In this document: piece after piece, positions 45,518 to 55,079 of the stretch
How the letters are laid out: the number at the start of each line of letters is the position of its first letter
Position numbering within the stretch: position 1 is the first letter of the stretch
Assembly: GCA_028873695.1 (NCBI GenBank)
Contig: JAPPNU010000015.1
Span: 1-64,000 of the forward strand
Reading direction: 5' to 3'
Origin: Gemmatimonadota bacterium
Lineage (GTDB): Bacteria > Latescibacterota > UBA2968 > GCA-2709665
Length of the DNA: 64,000 nt
Position numbers and translations under genes: made by a program
Notes under the pieces: model-generated
The model's database searches: none
Told to the model about the DNA's origin: nothing
The model's input: the letters and a program-made list of their open reading frames with translations, nothing else

Positions 45518-47476
45518 CTATAACAACACTCTGTTGACGGTCCTGCTCCATTGCTTTTGAAAGTACAGGTCCCCGTTCAAGTATACGTTCAGTCCCAGGT
45601 TCATCACAAAACAATCGCCGTTGCTCGTTAGCGATCCGGTCGCTTCGGACCGCACCTCGCACCCCGGCCACGCGACCGTCGCCACCTTTTTGGAACGGGT
45701 CCAGGCCTCCCCCGGCGTTCGGTTGGACACCCCCATCTCGCCTTCGCCGCCGAGCAGAACCAGGCGGTACCGGTCTTCCAGCACGTCGTGAACCACCTGC
45801 CAGGGCGCGTCGCCGGACCCGGTTGACCTCGGCGCGTGCGGCGAAGGTCGATACTCGAAGCCGGGAGCGCTTCCACCGTTCCATATCGGCAACTCGATTT
45901 TCGACGGGAATTCCGGTCCCCAGTGAACCGTGATCCGGCCCGACCGCGGCGTGGGCCATACGTTTGGGAAGTCCGATCCGTTGATGCTGATCCCGATCCG
46001 GTTTCCCTTCGTGAATCTCCACGCCGTTGCTTCCATATGAAACGCGACCCGGGAGACTTCGCCGGCAACCATGGGAACCGCCCGGTCCATCCCCTCCCGC
46101 CGTGTCGCATTCAATATTCCCTTTGTCACGAGTACGCTTGTCCCATCCGGCGAAATCTCCAATAGCCGGACGGCCACGGGTACCACCTCGACGTCGGAAC
46201 TGATGTACAGGCTGAACGTTGGCGTTCCCAGGATCGAAACCGGATCCGCAAGAGGTGGCGAAATGAAATTGACCGCCCGAGCCGAATCCTCCCGCTGGTC
46301 TCCCGGCAGCGTGAAGGGCGTCCCCCCGTCCCACAACCCGCCGTGCCGGCATGCCGCCGGCAGATAGGCTGTTGAAGCCGCCCCCGCTTCCTCCGCCGGG
46401 CCGTCCGCCAGGTTTTCGTTGTGAAGATAGAACGTCTCCGGCGCCGGCCGGGGAAGAGCTTCCGCCGCTCGCCATCCGCCGGCTATCGTGCTGCGGTCCG
46501 TCACCGGTTCTTCATATTCCCGCCGGTATATCTGCACCGGGGGTTCTTCCGGAACGCCGTTGTCCATTTCCTTCAGCCAACAGTCCCACCAGCGCAGCAA
46601 CTCGTAAAAGACGTCGATCCGGGGTCCGCAGTGCGACTGGTCTCCGTACGAATGCGACCATGGTCCCATCAGCAGGCGCCTGGGCGATTGCAGCGCCCGG
46701 TACACCCGAAGCGGCGGCGTGGGGTACCCGTCGTGCCAGCCGCCAATCAACAGGGCCGCCGCGCCAATTCGATCGTAATGCCCCGAAATGGATCCCACTG
46801 CCCAATAGTCATCCTCCACCTGATGGGAAATCCACTTCAGCAGATAGGGCTCGCTCTCCTCGAGCCGCTGCCGCCACAGTTCGCTCCACCCCTCGCCCAC
46901 GGCTTCGCCGAACGGGGGCAGCCCGTTTCGGGCGACCATATTCAGGCCGTAGGTCAGCATGTCATAAAAGCCGCGGAGACAACCGCCCTTGTAGTGACAG
47001 TCGTCCGTATACCTTCGGTCCGTAAAATAGGCCGGCGCGATCGCCTTCAGCGCGGGCGGCGCCATGGCCGCAACCTGAAGGGTGGTAAAACCGCTGTAGG
47101 ATGTGCCCAGCATCCCCACGCGGCCGTTGCACCACGGCTGGTCGGCCAGCCATGCGATGGCGTCGTATCCGTCGCGCGTTTCCTCCGCCATATACTCGTC
47201 TTTGCTCACCCCTTCCGAGTTTCCCGTCCCCCGCGCGTTCAAATAGACGAATGCATACCCCCGCTCGGCGAAATACCGGGCAATCGGCGACGTGGACCCG
47301 TCCGATCCCCCACGGTAAGGGTCGTACCACACCAGCGCGGGAATCGATTCATCGGCCAGCGGCCGGGATATCGTCGCCCCCAGAGAGATCCCGTCACGCG
47401 TCGGGATGCGATATCGATTGCTCGTTTCGAACCCGAACTCAGCCGCGGAACAGACTTGCCTCTTCGAGACGTCCAC
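45518..47476 (-). CDS. CocE/NonD family hydrolase (X-Pro dipeptidyl-peptidase type)
   Basis: This 652-residue protein opens RIPTRDGISLGATISRP and has the alpha/beta-hydrolase signature LNARGTGNSEG and the nucleophile elbow GTSYSGFT (Ser, near residue 129). Then come a cap and the C-terminal jelly-roll domain with its FSLYISSDVEVVPVAVRLLE strands. Members hydrolyse acyl esters (cocaine esterase, glutaryl-7-ACA acylase) or release dipeptides. There is no signal peptide. The substrate is unknown. It is divergent from the ubiD gene across 84 bases. Confidence 0.9.
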   Translation of the reverse strand: MDVSKRQVCSAAEFGFETSNRYRIPTRDGISLGATISRPLADESIPALVWYDPYRGGSDGSTSPIARYFAERGYAFVYLNARGTGNSEGVSKDEYMAEETRDGYDAIAWLADQPWCNGRVGMLGTSYSGFTTLQVAAMAPPALKAIAPAYFTDRRYTDDCHYKGGCLRGFYDMLTYGLNMVARNGLPPFGEAVGEGWSELWRQRLEESEPYLLKWISHQVEDDYWAVGSISGHYDRIGAAALLIGGWHDGYPTPPLRVYRALQSPRRLLMGPWSHSYGDQSHCGPRIDVFYELLRWWDCWLKEMDNGVPEEPPVQIYRREYEEPVTDRSTIAGGWRAAEALPRPAPETFYLHNENLADGPAEEAGAASTAYLPAACRHGGLWDGGTPFTLPGDQREDSARAVNFISPPLADPVSILGTPTFSLYISSDVEVVPVAVRLLEISPDGTSVLVTKGILNATRREGMDRAVPMVAGEVSRVAFHMEATAWRFTKGNRIGISINGSDFPNVWPTPRSGRITVHWGPEFPSKIELPIWNGGSAPGFEYRPSPHAPRSTGSGDAPWQVVHDVLEDRYRLVLLGGEGEMGVSNRTPGEAWTRSKKVATVAWPGCEVRSEATGSLTSNGDCFVMNLGLNVYLNGDLYFQKQWSRTVNRVLL

Positions 47477-47560
47477 CGGTCATTCCTCACCTTTGTGTTG
47501 ACAGTGACTTCCGGATTGTTTACCTAAGAACAGCGCCAATCTGTCACATTCGGGGAAAAG

Positions 47561-49390
47561 ATGCGTTACAGGAGCATGCTGCACTGCGTCCGGGACCTGG
47601 AGAAAAACGGCCACCTCATCCGGATCCGTGATGAAGTCGATCCGGACCTGGAAATGGCCGAAATCCACCGCCGCGTGTACCAGGCCCGAGGGCCGGCCCT
47701 CTTCTATGAGAATGTCAGAGGCAGCGCTTTTCCGGCCGTCTCGAACCTGTTCGGCACCCTGGAACGATCCCGCTTTATCTTCCGCTCCACGCTGAAGTGG
47801 GTCAGGCGTCTGATCGAAATCAAGGCCGACCCGCCGACGTACCTCAAGGCGCCCTGGAAGGCCGCGGGCATCGCCAGCATTGCCCTGAATATCCCGCCCC
47901 GAAGGGTCCCGTCCGGTCCCGTCCTCGAAAATACGACGACGATCGCCGGGCTCCCGCAGATCAGGTGCTGGCCGGACGACGGCGGCGCGTTCATCCTGCT
48001 CCCGCAGGTCTACACCGAAGATCCTCTGAATCCCGGTATCCTCAAATCCAACCTCGGGATGTACCGCATTCAAATGTCGGGCAACCATTACGAGCCCGAC
48101 AGAGACGTCGGGCTGCATTACCAGATCCGGCGGGACATCGGCATACACCATACGAATGCCATCGAGAGTGGCGTGCCCCTTCGGGTTAGCGTTTTCGTCG
48201 GAGGGCCGCCCGCGCACACGTTTGCCGCGGTCATGCCCCTTCCCGAAGGCCTGCCCGAAGTCGCTTTCGCGGGAGGGCTGGCCGGCCGTCGCTTCCGATA
48301 TGTACTAAAAAACGGCTTCACGATATCCGCCGAAGCCGATTTCTGTATCACGGGGGAAGTCAACCCGGGCGAAACCCTGCCCGAAGGCCCATTCGGCGAT
48401 CACCTGGGATATTACAGCCTGGCGCACGAGTTTCCCGTGCTGCGCGTCGATTCCGTCTACCACCGGAAGGACGCCGTCTGGCCCTTCACCGTTGTCGGCC
48501 GCCCTCCCCAGGAAGACACCGCGTTCGGCGAACTCATTCACGAATTGACAGGCCCGATGGTCCCCGTCGAACTTCCCGGCCTCAAGGCCATCAACGCCGT
48601 CGACGCCGCCGGCGTTCACCCCCTGCTCCTGGCCATCGGGAGCGAGCGCTACGTTCCTTATCGGGAACGGCAACCCCAGGAGATACTCACCATCGCAAAC
48701 GCGCTGCTGGGGTTCGGCGCGTGCTCGCTCGCCAAGTATCTGTTGATCGTCGCGGGCGAAGACAATCCGGAACTGGATATTCACGATATTGCCGATTTTC
48801 TCAGACATCTCCTCGAACGCGTGGACTGGACCCGCGACCTTCACTTTCAGACCCGAACGACCATCGATACCCTGGACTATTCCGGCACCGGCCTGAACGA
48901 AGGTTCCAAGGTTGTGATTGCCGCGGCCGGCGCAAAAAAGAGGGATCTGCCTGTCGAGCTTCCCGGCGATCTGAGTCTGCCCGGCGATCTGAAGAATCCG
49001 AAGGTCGCGCTTCCCGGCATCCTCGCGGTCGAGGCGCCCCCCTTCAATTCTGCCGCGGATGGAGCGTCGGCGGAGCGGCTTACCGCCGCCTTGGAATCCG
49101 TGGCGGAGGTCCAGGGCTTTCCGTTGATTCTGCTTGTGGACGATGCTGACTTCTCGGCGCGCACGCTGAACAACTTCCTCTGGGTGACGTTTACCCGGTC
49201 CAATCCCTCGCACGATATCTACGGCGCCGGCAGTTTTATCGAAAACAAACACTGGGGCTGTTATGGACCGCTGATCATTGACGCCCGCCTGAAGCCCCAC
49301 CACGCGCCGCCTCTGGTGGAAGACCCCCGAATCACGCGGAAAGTCGATCGCCTGGGCGATCGCAACGGCCCCCTGCACGGCATTGTCTGA
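47561..49390 (+). CDS. UbiD-family prenylated-FMN decarboxylase
   Basis: This 609-residue protein opens MRYRSMLHCVRDLEKNGHLIRI, which is typical. The core has VSNLFGTLERSRFIF, NHYEPDRDVGLHYQIRRDIGIHHTNA (Arg region) and the catalytic Glu segment PEGPFGDHLGYYSL, with HEFPVLRVDSVYHRKDAVWPFTVVGRPPQED. UbiD enzymes reversibly (de)carboxylate aromatic or alpha,beta-unsaturated acids using prFMN made by UbiX; no ubiX is in the window. The length is above the ~490 usual for UbiD. Confidence 0.92.
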   Translation: MRYRSMLHCVRDLEKNGHLIRIRDEVDPDLEMAEIHRRVYQARGPALFYENVRGSAFPAVSNLFGTLERSRFIFRSTLKWVRRLIEIKADPPTYLKAPWKAAGIASIALNIPPRRVPSGPVLENTTTIAGLPQIRCWPDDGGAFILLPQVYTEDPLNPGILKSNLGMYRIQMSGNHYEPDRDVGLHYQIRRDIGIHHTNAIESGVPLRVSVFVGGPPAHTFAAVMPLPEGLPEVAFAGGLAGRRFRYVLKNGFTISAEADFCITGEVNPGETLPEGPFGDHLGYYSLAHEFPVLRVDSVYHRKDAVWPFTVVGRPPQEDTAFGELIHELTGPMVPVELPGLKAINAVDAAGVHPLLLAIGSERYVPYRERQPQEILTIANALLGFGACSLAKYLLIVAGEDNPELDIHDIADFLRHLLERVDWTRDLHFQTRTTIDTLDYSGTGLNEGSKVVIAAAGAKKRDLPVELPGDLSLPGDLKNPKVALPGILAVEAPPFNSAADGASAERLTAALESVAEVQGFPLILLVDDADFSARTLNNFLWVTFTRSNPSHDIYGAGSFIENKHWGCYGPLIIDARLKPHHAPPLVEDPRITRKVDRLGDRNGPLHGIV

Positions 49391-49397
49391 AGAATAA

Positions 49398-50834
49398 TCA
49401 ATACAGATCGTCGGCAGTCGTCACCGCACACCACCGCGCGGTGAACAACGCGTCGATCAGCGCCTTTCGGGCCCTGGGTGTGCCAATGCGCCTGAGCGCC
49501 AGCCCCGCATAGAACCGGTTGTAGCGATTCTCATCACCGAGAACGTCGATCAGATCATCCACCGCAGGGTCCCCCGCCTCGCCGACGTTGCAAAGCGCCA
49601 GCGCCGCATTCCGCCGAACGCGATAGTCGGGGTCCTTTACCGCGCTGAATACCGCCCCCAGCGCATTCCGGGAATCCGCCCCTATCGAACGCAACGCTTC
49701 CAGCGCGTTGCGGCGGACCCACCAGTGATCGTCGCCAACCCTATCGACAAGGCTGAACACCGCGGCGCGCGCTTCCAGGCCCATCCGGGCAAGCACGTGC
49801 GCCGCCATGGCGCGGACCCACCAGTGGTCGTCTTCCAGCGCCTCCAGCAGCGCGTGGATGGCCGGCGCACCCATGGTTGTCAACGCGCGCGCAGCCGCTC
49901 CCGGCGTAGGATTGGTCCCGTGCGCGTTGTCCGCCGTCTTTGCGGTCGTATCCTCGACGGCCGCCAGCGTTTCCCTGCGCATCGCATCCACGAGCAGCGG
50001 TATCGACGTCCTGTCGTTGGCCAGCGCATACGCCGTATTGATACGCACGCACTCATCCTCGTCGAACAGGCCCTCTTCCTTCACGTTCCCGGTTGCTTCC
50101 GAACGCCCGTTGACGGTCTCTCCACGCATCCACTTCCAGACATCCGCGGAAGCAGCCGGGTTGGCATCGTCTTCCGGAGGCGTCCAGGCTTCATTCCGGT
50201 GATCCCAGGTGGGACCTTGCGGTTCCCGCAGTCGCGTAAACTGAAACTTCAACATATACCTTTTATTGTCGCTTACGTTGGGCGTCGCCCTGTGCCAGGA
50301 GTCGAAATGCATCAGGGTCACGATCCCGGCATCGCCGCAAATGGCGTACTCCGGCTCGCGGGTTTCTTCCGGATTCGGGTTCGAAATGGTCCTGTAGTTC
50401 TGCAGGCGTGGGATCACCCCTGACGGGCCCATGTCTTTGGTTGTATTCTGCGGATAATAGAAGGCCAGCACCCACTGAAACCGTGGGTGACGGATATTGT
50501 GGTCGAAGACGTAACAGTCCTTGTGCCAGCTCTGGCCCCTGCCGCCCGGTGGATTCAGATGGCAGTGTCGGTGCGGATTCATGACGTAGTCGGGTCCGAG
50601 GAGGCTCGTCAGGGCGCCGCGCACGACGGGTTGATCGAACACCTGCTGGATCCGGGGCACGCGCGGGAGAATATTGTTGCCGACGTTGCCTTCGCTGTCG
50701 AAGACGGTTTCGATCTCGTCGTAGATCCTGCCGTGTGTATCGGGGATGGCGTCCGTCTGTACGGTAATGTAGCCATCCAGGATAAAACGCTGGACCTGCG
50801 CATCCGTAAGAAGATGATCACTCTGCGTTATCAT
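49398..50834 (-). CDS. PhyH dioxygenase fused to HEAT repeats
   Basis: This 478-residue protein. Residues ~1-240 are a PhyH-family Fe(II)/2-oxoglutarate oxygenase with HxD in SWHKDCYVF (about 103) and a distal His/Arg in HFDSWHRATPNVSDNKRYM (about 176-194). Residues ~265-478 are HEAT/PBS-lyase-type repeats, including two with DDHWWVR and others with DPDYRVRRNAALALCNVGEAG and ENRYNRFYAGLALRRIG. The fusion suggests that the catalytic module docks on a protein partner. It shares an ATGA overlap with dsbD upstream and runs to seven bases from ubiD. Confidence 0.87.
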   Translation of the reverse strand: MITQSDHLLTDAQVQRFILDGYITVQTDAIPDTHGRIYDEIETVFDSEGNVGNNILPRVPRIQQVFDQPVVRGALTSLLGPDYVMNPHRHCHLNPPGGRGQSWHKDCYVFDHNIRHPRFQWVLAFYYPQNTTKDMGPSGVIPRLQNYRTISNPNPEETREPEYAICGDAGIVTLMHFDSWHRATPNVSDNKRYMLKFQFTRLREPQGPTWDHRNEAWTPPEDDANPAASADVWKWMRGETVNGRSEATGNVKEEGLFDEDECVRINTAYALANDRTSIPLLVDAMRRETLAAVEDTTAKTADNAHGTNPTPGAAARALTTMGAPAIHALLEALEDDHWWVRAMAAHVLARMGLEARAAVFSLVDRVGDDHWWVRRNALEALRSIGADSRNALGAVFSAVKDPDYRVRRNAALALCNVGEAGDPAVDDLIDVLGDENRYNRFYAGLALRRIGTPRARKALIDALFTARWCAVTTADDLY

Positions 50835-52702
50835 TCCACCTCCTCGACCGACGGTGCGAGCCCGCTCGCATGCATCCTACGGGCCTGTCTCACGGCCGCC
50901 AGCACCTGTTCAACCGTGTAAAAATCGCTTTTGAAGACCTCCCGTCCATCCGGCGCATAGATGACCAGCAGCGGGATGGTCAACCGGCCGGTATCTCTTA
51001 ACTTCGCCTTGCCAACGGGGTTGTTGCCCGTTATATCCACCTTGACAGCGGCTACGTCGGGCGCCGCCAGCAGAGTCACCACCTCCTGACTTTGCAGTAC
51101 GTTGTGCTCCAGCACTTTACAGTTCAGACACCACTCAGCGGTGAAGTCCACCACCACAACCTGCCCCTCCGCCAACGCCTCCTGAAACCGCGCGGGCGTA
51201 TAGTAAATCCAATCGATCGGTCCCTTGTCCGTAAACCGGACGGCGCCCGACGCGGAGAAAACGAAAAGCGCCGCGCCGAGAAGACCGAAGACTGCACGCC
51301 GTCCCGTACGGGCGGTGATCCGAAACGTTCCGTAGACCAGCCAGAAACCGGCGGCGGCGCCGAATGCCATCACGGCCCACCAGTATTCCCTGCCCGGCGG
51401 GTCAGGAGGTGTGACAACGAGCGCGCTGACGCCGACGCCCACGAAGTAGGCCGCCGCCGCCAGCATCAGCAGACCCATCACCTGCTTGATCAACTCGCTG
51501 GCCGGGCCCGTGCGGGGCATCCGCTCCACCAGCGCGGGAAAGATTGACAGCGCCATGTACGGCGCGGCCATGCCGGCGCCGATCGAGGCGAACGTCAGCA
51601 GCGTGGTTGCCGGATATTGCGTGGCCGCCCACGCCGCGGCTGCTCCCATGAATGGCGCCGTGCAGGGCGTGGAAAGCACGGCCGTCATTATGCCGAACCC
51701 GAACGACCCCCCGAGGCTGTCCTGGCCGGGATTGAACCGGTAGACCGCCTGCGGCAAACGGATGTAAAACAGCCCGCACATGCCTACGGCCATCGCTGCG
51801 ATGACAATGCCGACGAGGATCGTGAAAACCGGGTATTGAAACAACTGATTGGTGGCCGTGAATCCGCTGATGCCGGCAATCATCGTACCCAGCGCCAGCC
51901 AGAATGCGACCACGCCCAGCGACATCGAGCCCCCAAGCACGAGACGCCGGGTCCGATTCTCCGACGCCTGCGCCAGCCCGATAATCTTGATGGGAATTAC
52001 CGGAAGCACGCAGGGCGTCAGGTTCAGCAGCCCGCCGCCGAAGGCCGCTACGATCAGGAGCAGAATCAGCCCGCCGCCGGATGACGTATCGATAGAAAAC
52101 GTCCAGCCGAACAGATCGAAGCGCACGCCGCCCGCCCCGGCATCGGCGCCGGTCGCGCTAAACCCTTCGAATAACCCGGAATTCAGGCTGTTTACGGATT
52201 GGCCGGCGTCCACAATCGGCAGCGACGCCTCCAATTCGACTGTCCTGGGTATGAAGCACGTGTACGCATCACAGGCCTGGTACTCCACCTCGAGTTTGAG
52301 CCGTTGGGGTCCCGGTGGCACCTCGTCACCCACCTTGACAGGCAGGTAAAACACGGTTCGGCCCTCGTACACCATGAGGTCGCCATCGGCATAGTCTGCT
52401 TTTATTGGATGAGGTTTCGGGAAGCGAACGGCTTCAAGGGTGAGACCGCTGGCCGCCTCGAGAATGCGGACGTCCGTGGGATAGGGTTCAAAATCGCCGA
52501 CCACGACCACCTGCGCAGGATCCGGGTTGATGTGAAATTCATCGTCGATATCCACCACGATGGCCAGCGCCACGAGGTCGCCCGGTCGCGCCCCGTCCAC
52601 CGGCCACGCCGTACTCACGCGCACTTTGTCCTGTGGGTGAGCCGGCGCCGCCGCCGCGACAATCGCGACCAGCAGGGCAATCAAACCCGACCGTTGCATC
52701 AT
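50831..52702 (-). CDS. dsbD: Thiol:disulfide interchange protein DsbD
   Basis: This 623-residue protein has a signal peptide (SGLIALLVAIVAAAAPAHPQ), an N-terminal DsbC/D-alpha-like beta domain (about 30-190), a central membrane part with eight segments bearing the paired cysteines LTPCVLPVIPIKIIG and STPCTAPFMG, and a C-terminal thioredoxin domain with AEWCLNCKVLEHN. It passes electrons from cytoplasmic thioredoxin to the periplasm, for example to cytochrome c assembly. No ccmG was found in the ccm locus, so it may supply that reductant. It is coupled to the PhyH-HEAT gene by ATGA. Confidence 0.94.
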   Translation of the reverse strand: MMQRSGLIALLVAIVAAAAPAHPQDKVRVSTAWPVDGARPGDLVALAIVVDIDDEFHINPDPAQVVVVGDFEPYPTDVRILEAASGLTLEAVRFPKPHPIKADYADGDLMVYEGRTVFYLPVKVGDEVPPGPQRLKLEVEYQACDAYTCFIPRTVELEASLPIVDAGQSVNSLNSGLFEGFSATGADAGAGGVRFDLFGWTFSIDTSSGGGLILLLIVAAFGGGLLNLTPCVLPVIPIKIIGLAQASENRTRRLVLGGSMSLGVVAFWLALGTMIAGISGFTATNQLFQYPVFTILVGIVIAAMAVGMCGLFYIRLPQAVYRFNPGQDSLGGSFGFGIMTAVLSTPCTAPFMGAAAAWAATQYPATTLLTFASIGAGMAAPYMALSIFPALVERMPRTGPASELIKQVMGLLMLAAAAYFVGVGVSALVVTPPDPPGREYWWAVMAFGAAAGFWLVYGTFRITARTGRRAVFGLLGAALFVFSASGAVRFTDKGPIDWIYYTPARFQEALAEGQVVVVDFTAEWCLNCKVLEHNVLQSQEVVTLLAAPDVAAVKVDITGNNPVGKAKLRDTGRLTIPLLVIYAPDGREVFKSDFYTVEQVLAAVRQARRMHASGLAPSVEEVE

Positions 52703-53088
52703 TCACGGCTCCTTAAAAATCGGTGAGAGGTAAATCTTAAGTCACGTAAGAGATGGAGGGAACGCCGTCGGCCGGGCGCCCACAAGGGACGCCCCTGCAT
52801 ACGCAAGATCGGCCTGGAACTCAATGAGTTTAATTCGTGAATGTTCGGTCTTGTAGGGGCGTCCCTTGTGGGCGCCCGGATAATGGCCCTGGCAACCGTG
52901 GATTGATATCGCCAGGCCGAATCGTAGACCGGGTATAGCTGACTGCCCACGACTGACAGCTGATCGCTTTTTGCCTCCCTGTCCTGGTGTTAAAGAAGCG
53001 AAAAGACGTCGTGATGGCAACGCTTTTTTCTTTGCAAACGACGGGCGCCGTTCTTAATTTACGCCGCGCAACTCGCTTCCCGTCGACC
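52703..53088. other. Intergenic region with inverted repeat
   Basis: There is no convincing gene. It holds the inverted repeat at 52773-52878, a GACTGACAGCTGATCGCTTTTT stretch resembling one near 1460, and possibly the promoter of the TRAP operon. The small-permease frame extends upstream to 52987, so part may be coding. Confidence 0.45.
52773..52878. repeat. Inverted repeat with 27-bp arms
   Basis: Left arm 52773-52799 and right arm 52852-52878 are reverse complements with one mismatch (consensus TGYAGGGGCGTCCCTTGTGG plus GCGCCCG). The 52-bp middle is AT-richer. It is a MITE-like or palindromic extragenic element. Confidence 0.8.
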
Positions 53089-53691
53089 ATGAATCAAAGG
53101 GCCGTTTTTGTGGCCCTGAGCCGCCCTGGGAGCGTCCTTTTCTTGCATTTTCTTCGTGCCTGCGTCGGCATCATCAATCGGTTGAACGAACGTATCGGCG
53201 TTGCCGTATCCTGGCTCACCACGGTGCTCGTGGCCGTCGTCTGTTACGACGTGTTCACGCGTTACCTGCTAAAGAGCAGCCTGGTGGCGGTGCAGGAACT
53301 GCAATGGCATCTGTTTGCCGTCATTTTCCTTATCGGAGCGGCATATACGTTGAAGCATGGCAAACACGTGCGGGTGGATGTTTTCTACAATCGGTTCTCA
53401 GCAAGAACCAGGGCGTGGGTGGACTTCCTGGGAAGTCTCATTTTTCTCCTGCCATTCTGTGTGGTCGCCATCTGGTGTTCTCACACGTTCGTCATAAACG
53501 CCTTCATTATCGGTGAAGGTTCGCCCGATCCGGGCGGGCTGCCCGCGCGATTCATCCTGAAAGCCGCCATTCCGGTGGGCTTTCTTCTGCTGGCCTTACA
53601 GGGTCTGGCGCTGGCCTTCGGTTCGCTGTTCAAGATCGCAGACAGTCAGGCGAGGGGCCCCGATGCCGAACAACAGAGGGCGGACGTGTGA
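53089..53691 (+). CDS. TRAP transporter small permease (DctQ type)
   Basis: This 200-residue protein has four membrane helices with the typical IGVAVSWLTTVLVAVVCYDVFTRYLL, an ELQWHLFAVIFLIGAAYTLKHGKHVRVDVFY block and a final helix. DctQ bridges the large permease and is required for Na+-driven uptake. The ATG at 53089 is favoured by family length, but 53014 and 52987 are in-frame alternatives; no strong ribosome site marks any. It overlaps the next gene's start. Confidence 0.87.
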   Translation: MNQRAVFVALSRPGSVLFLHFLRACVGIINRLNERIGVAVSWLTTVLVAVVCYDVFTRYLLKSSLVAVQELQWHLFAVIFLIGAAYTLKHGKHVRVDVFYNRFSARTRAWVDFLGSLIFLLPFCVVAIWCSHTFVINAFIIGEGSPDPGGLPARFILKAAIPVGFLLLALQGLALAFGSLFKIADSQARGPDAEQQRADV

Positions 53692-55007
53692 TGGAAGCCA
53701 TGCCGCTCATCCTGTTCGGGGTCCTGTTTGTACTTCTCCTTTTCGGATTTCCCGTCGCATTTACCCTGGGCGGCGTTTCGTTCATTCTGGGTTACCTCAC
53801 GTTCGGCATCGATTTCTTCAATCTGCTGCCCCTGCGCATCTGGGGCGTGATGACCAACTACGTGCTCATCGCCGTCCCGCTGTTCGTGTACATGGGTGTC
53901 ATGCTCGAAAAGTCCGGGCTTGCCGAGGAACTGCTGGAAACGATGGCGCTGCTCTTCGGCAAGCTGCGCGGCGGCCTTGCCGTTTCCGTTATCGTCGTCG
54001 GCGCGCTTCTGGGCGCTTCCACCGGCATTGTCGGGGCAACTGTCGTCACCATGGGTCTCCTGAGCCTGCCCACCATGCTCAGACGAGGCTATCGCACCGA
54101 ACTCGCCACCGGCATCATCTCCGCGTCCGGCACGCTGGGTCAGATTATTCCGCCCAGCATCGTCCTGGTGTTGCTGGGAAGTATTCTGAATATATCCATA
54201 GGCGACATGTTCATTGCCGCGGTGATTCCGGGCCTCTGTCTGGTCGGTCTTTATCTGATCTGGATCGTGATTGTCGCCCTGACGAGGCCGGATTCCGCCC
54301 CCGCCATGCCCAGGTCGGACCTGGACCGTTTTGTTGGCGCGGTCAGAATCAAACAGACCATCCACGCGTTCCTCCTGCCCGGCATGCTGATAACGGCCGT
54401 TCTCGGCTCGATTTTTGCCGGAATCGCTTCGCCGACGGAGGCCGCCGCCGTGGGCGCCCTCGGCGCCACCGTTCTGACATTGTGCAAGCGAAAACTATCG
54501 CTCGAGACGCTCAAGGCCGTAATGGCGGAGACCACCCATCTCACCTGCATGGTCTTCATCATCCTGGTTGGCGCCACCGCCTTCGGCCTCGTCTTCAGGG
54601 GATTGCAGGGCGACGCGTATCTCACGCGACTGATCGTGGAAGCCGACCCGGGGCCGCACGTCTTCCTCGCGCTTGTCATGGTGGTCATATTCATCGCCGG
54701 ATTTTTCATAGACTTCATTGAGATTACGTTTATTATCGTCCCCGTCGTCGCGCCGATATTCTCACATCTGGGTGTGGACCTCCTCTGGGTGGGCGTGCTC
54801 ATCGCGATGAATCTGCAGACGTCATTTCTGACCCCGCCGTTCGGATTCTCCCTGTTCTACCTTAAAGGGGTCGCGCCGCCCGAAGTGCGGACCGGCCACA
54901 TCTATCGCGGCATCATCCCCTTTATCGTCGTCCAGCTGATCGGCCTGACCCTGGTTATCGTCTTTCCCGAAGCGGCCACGTGGCTGCCGCGATACCTGGC
55001 GTCGTGA
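53691..55007 (+). CDS. TRAP transporter large permease (DctM type)
   Basis: This polytopic protein of ~438 residues has at least 12 hydrophobic segments with repeated DctM features (GASTGIVGATVVTMGLLSLPTMLRRGY, GTLGQIIPPSIVLVLLGSI, FFIDFIEITFIIVPVVAPI). It is the main transport channel. A stop/start TGATG overlap with the small permease gene shows coupling. A GTG three bases earlier is also possible. Confidence 0.93.
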   Translation: MEAMPLILFGVLFVLLLFGFPVAFTLGGVSFILGYLTFGIDFFNLLPLRIWGVMTNYVLIAVPLFVYMGVMLEKSGLAEELLETMALLFGKLRGGLAVSVIVVGALLGASTGIVGATVVTMGLLSLPTMLRRGYRTELATGIISASGTLGQIIPPSIVLVLLGSILNISIGDMFIAAVIPGLCLVGLYLIWIVIVALTRPDSAPAMPRSDLDRFVGAVRIKQTIHAFLLPGMLITAVLGSIFAGIASPTEAAAVGALGATVLTLCKRKLSLETLKAVMAETTHLTCMVFIILVGATAFGLVFRGLQGDAYLTRLIVEADPGPHVFLALVMVVIFIAGFFIDFIEITFIIVPVVAPIFSHLGVDLLWVGVLIAMNLQTSFLTPPFGFSLFYLKGVAPPEVRTGHIYRGIIPFIVVQLIGLTLVIVFPEAATWLPRYLAS

Positions 55008-55022
55008 TGGATCAGAAACAGA

Positions 55023-55051
55023 AAAGGGACGCGTATTGCACGCATCCCTTT
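55023..55051. terminator. Bidirectional terminator between convergent TRAP genes
   Basis: A 12-bp stem, AAAGGGACGCGT / ACGCATCCCTTT (one G-T pair), with a 5-base loop lies between the ends of the convergent permease and binding-protein genes. The A-run and T-run flanks fit both directions. Confidence 0.75.
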
Positions 55052-55079
55052 GACTCACGACTTCTGTCGCAAGCAATCG

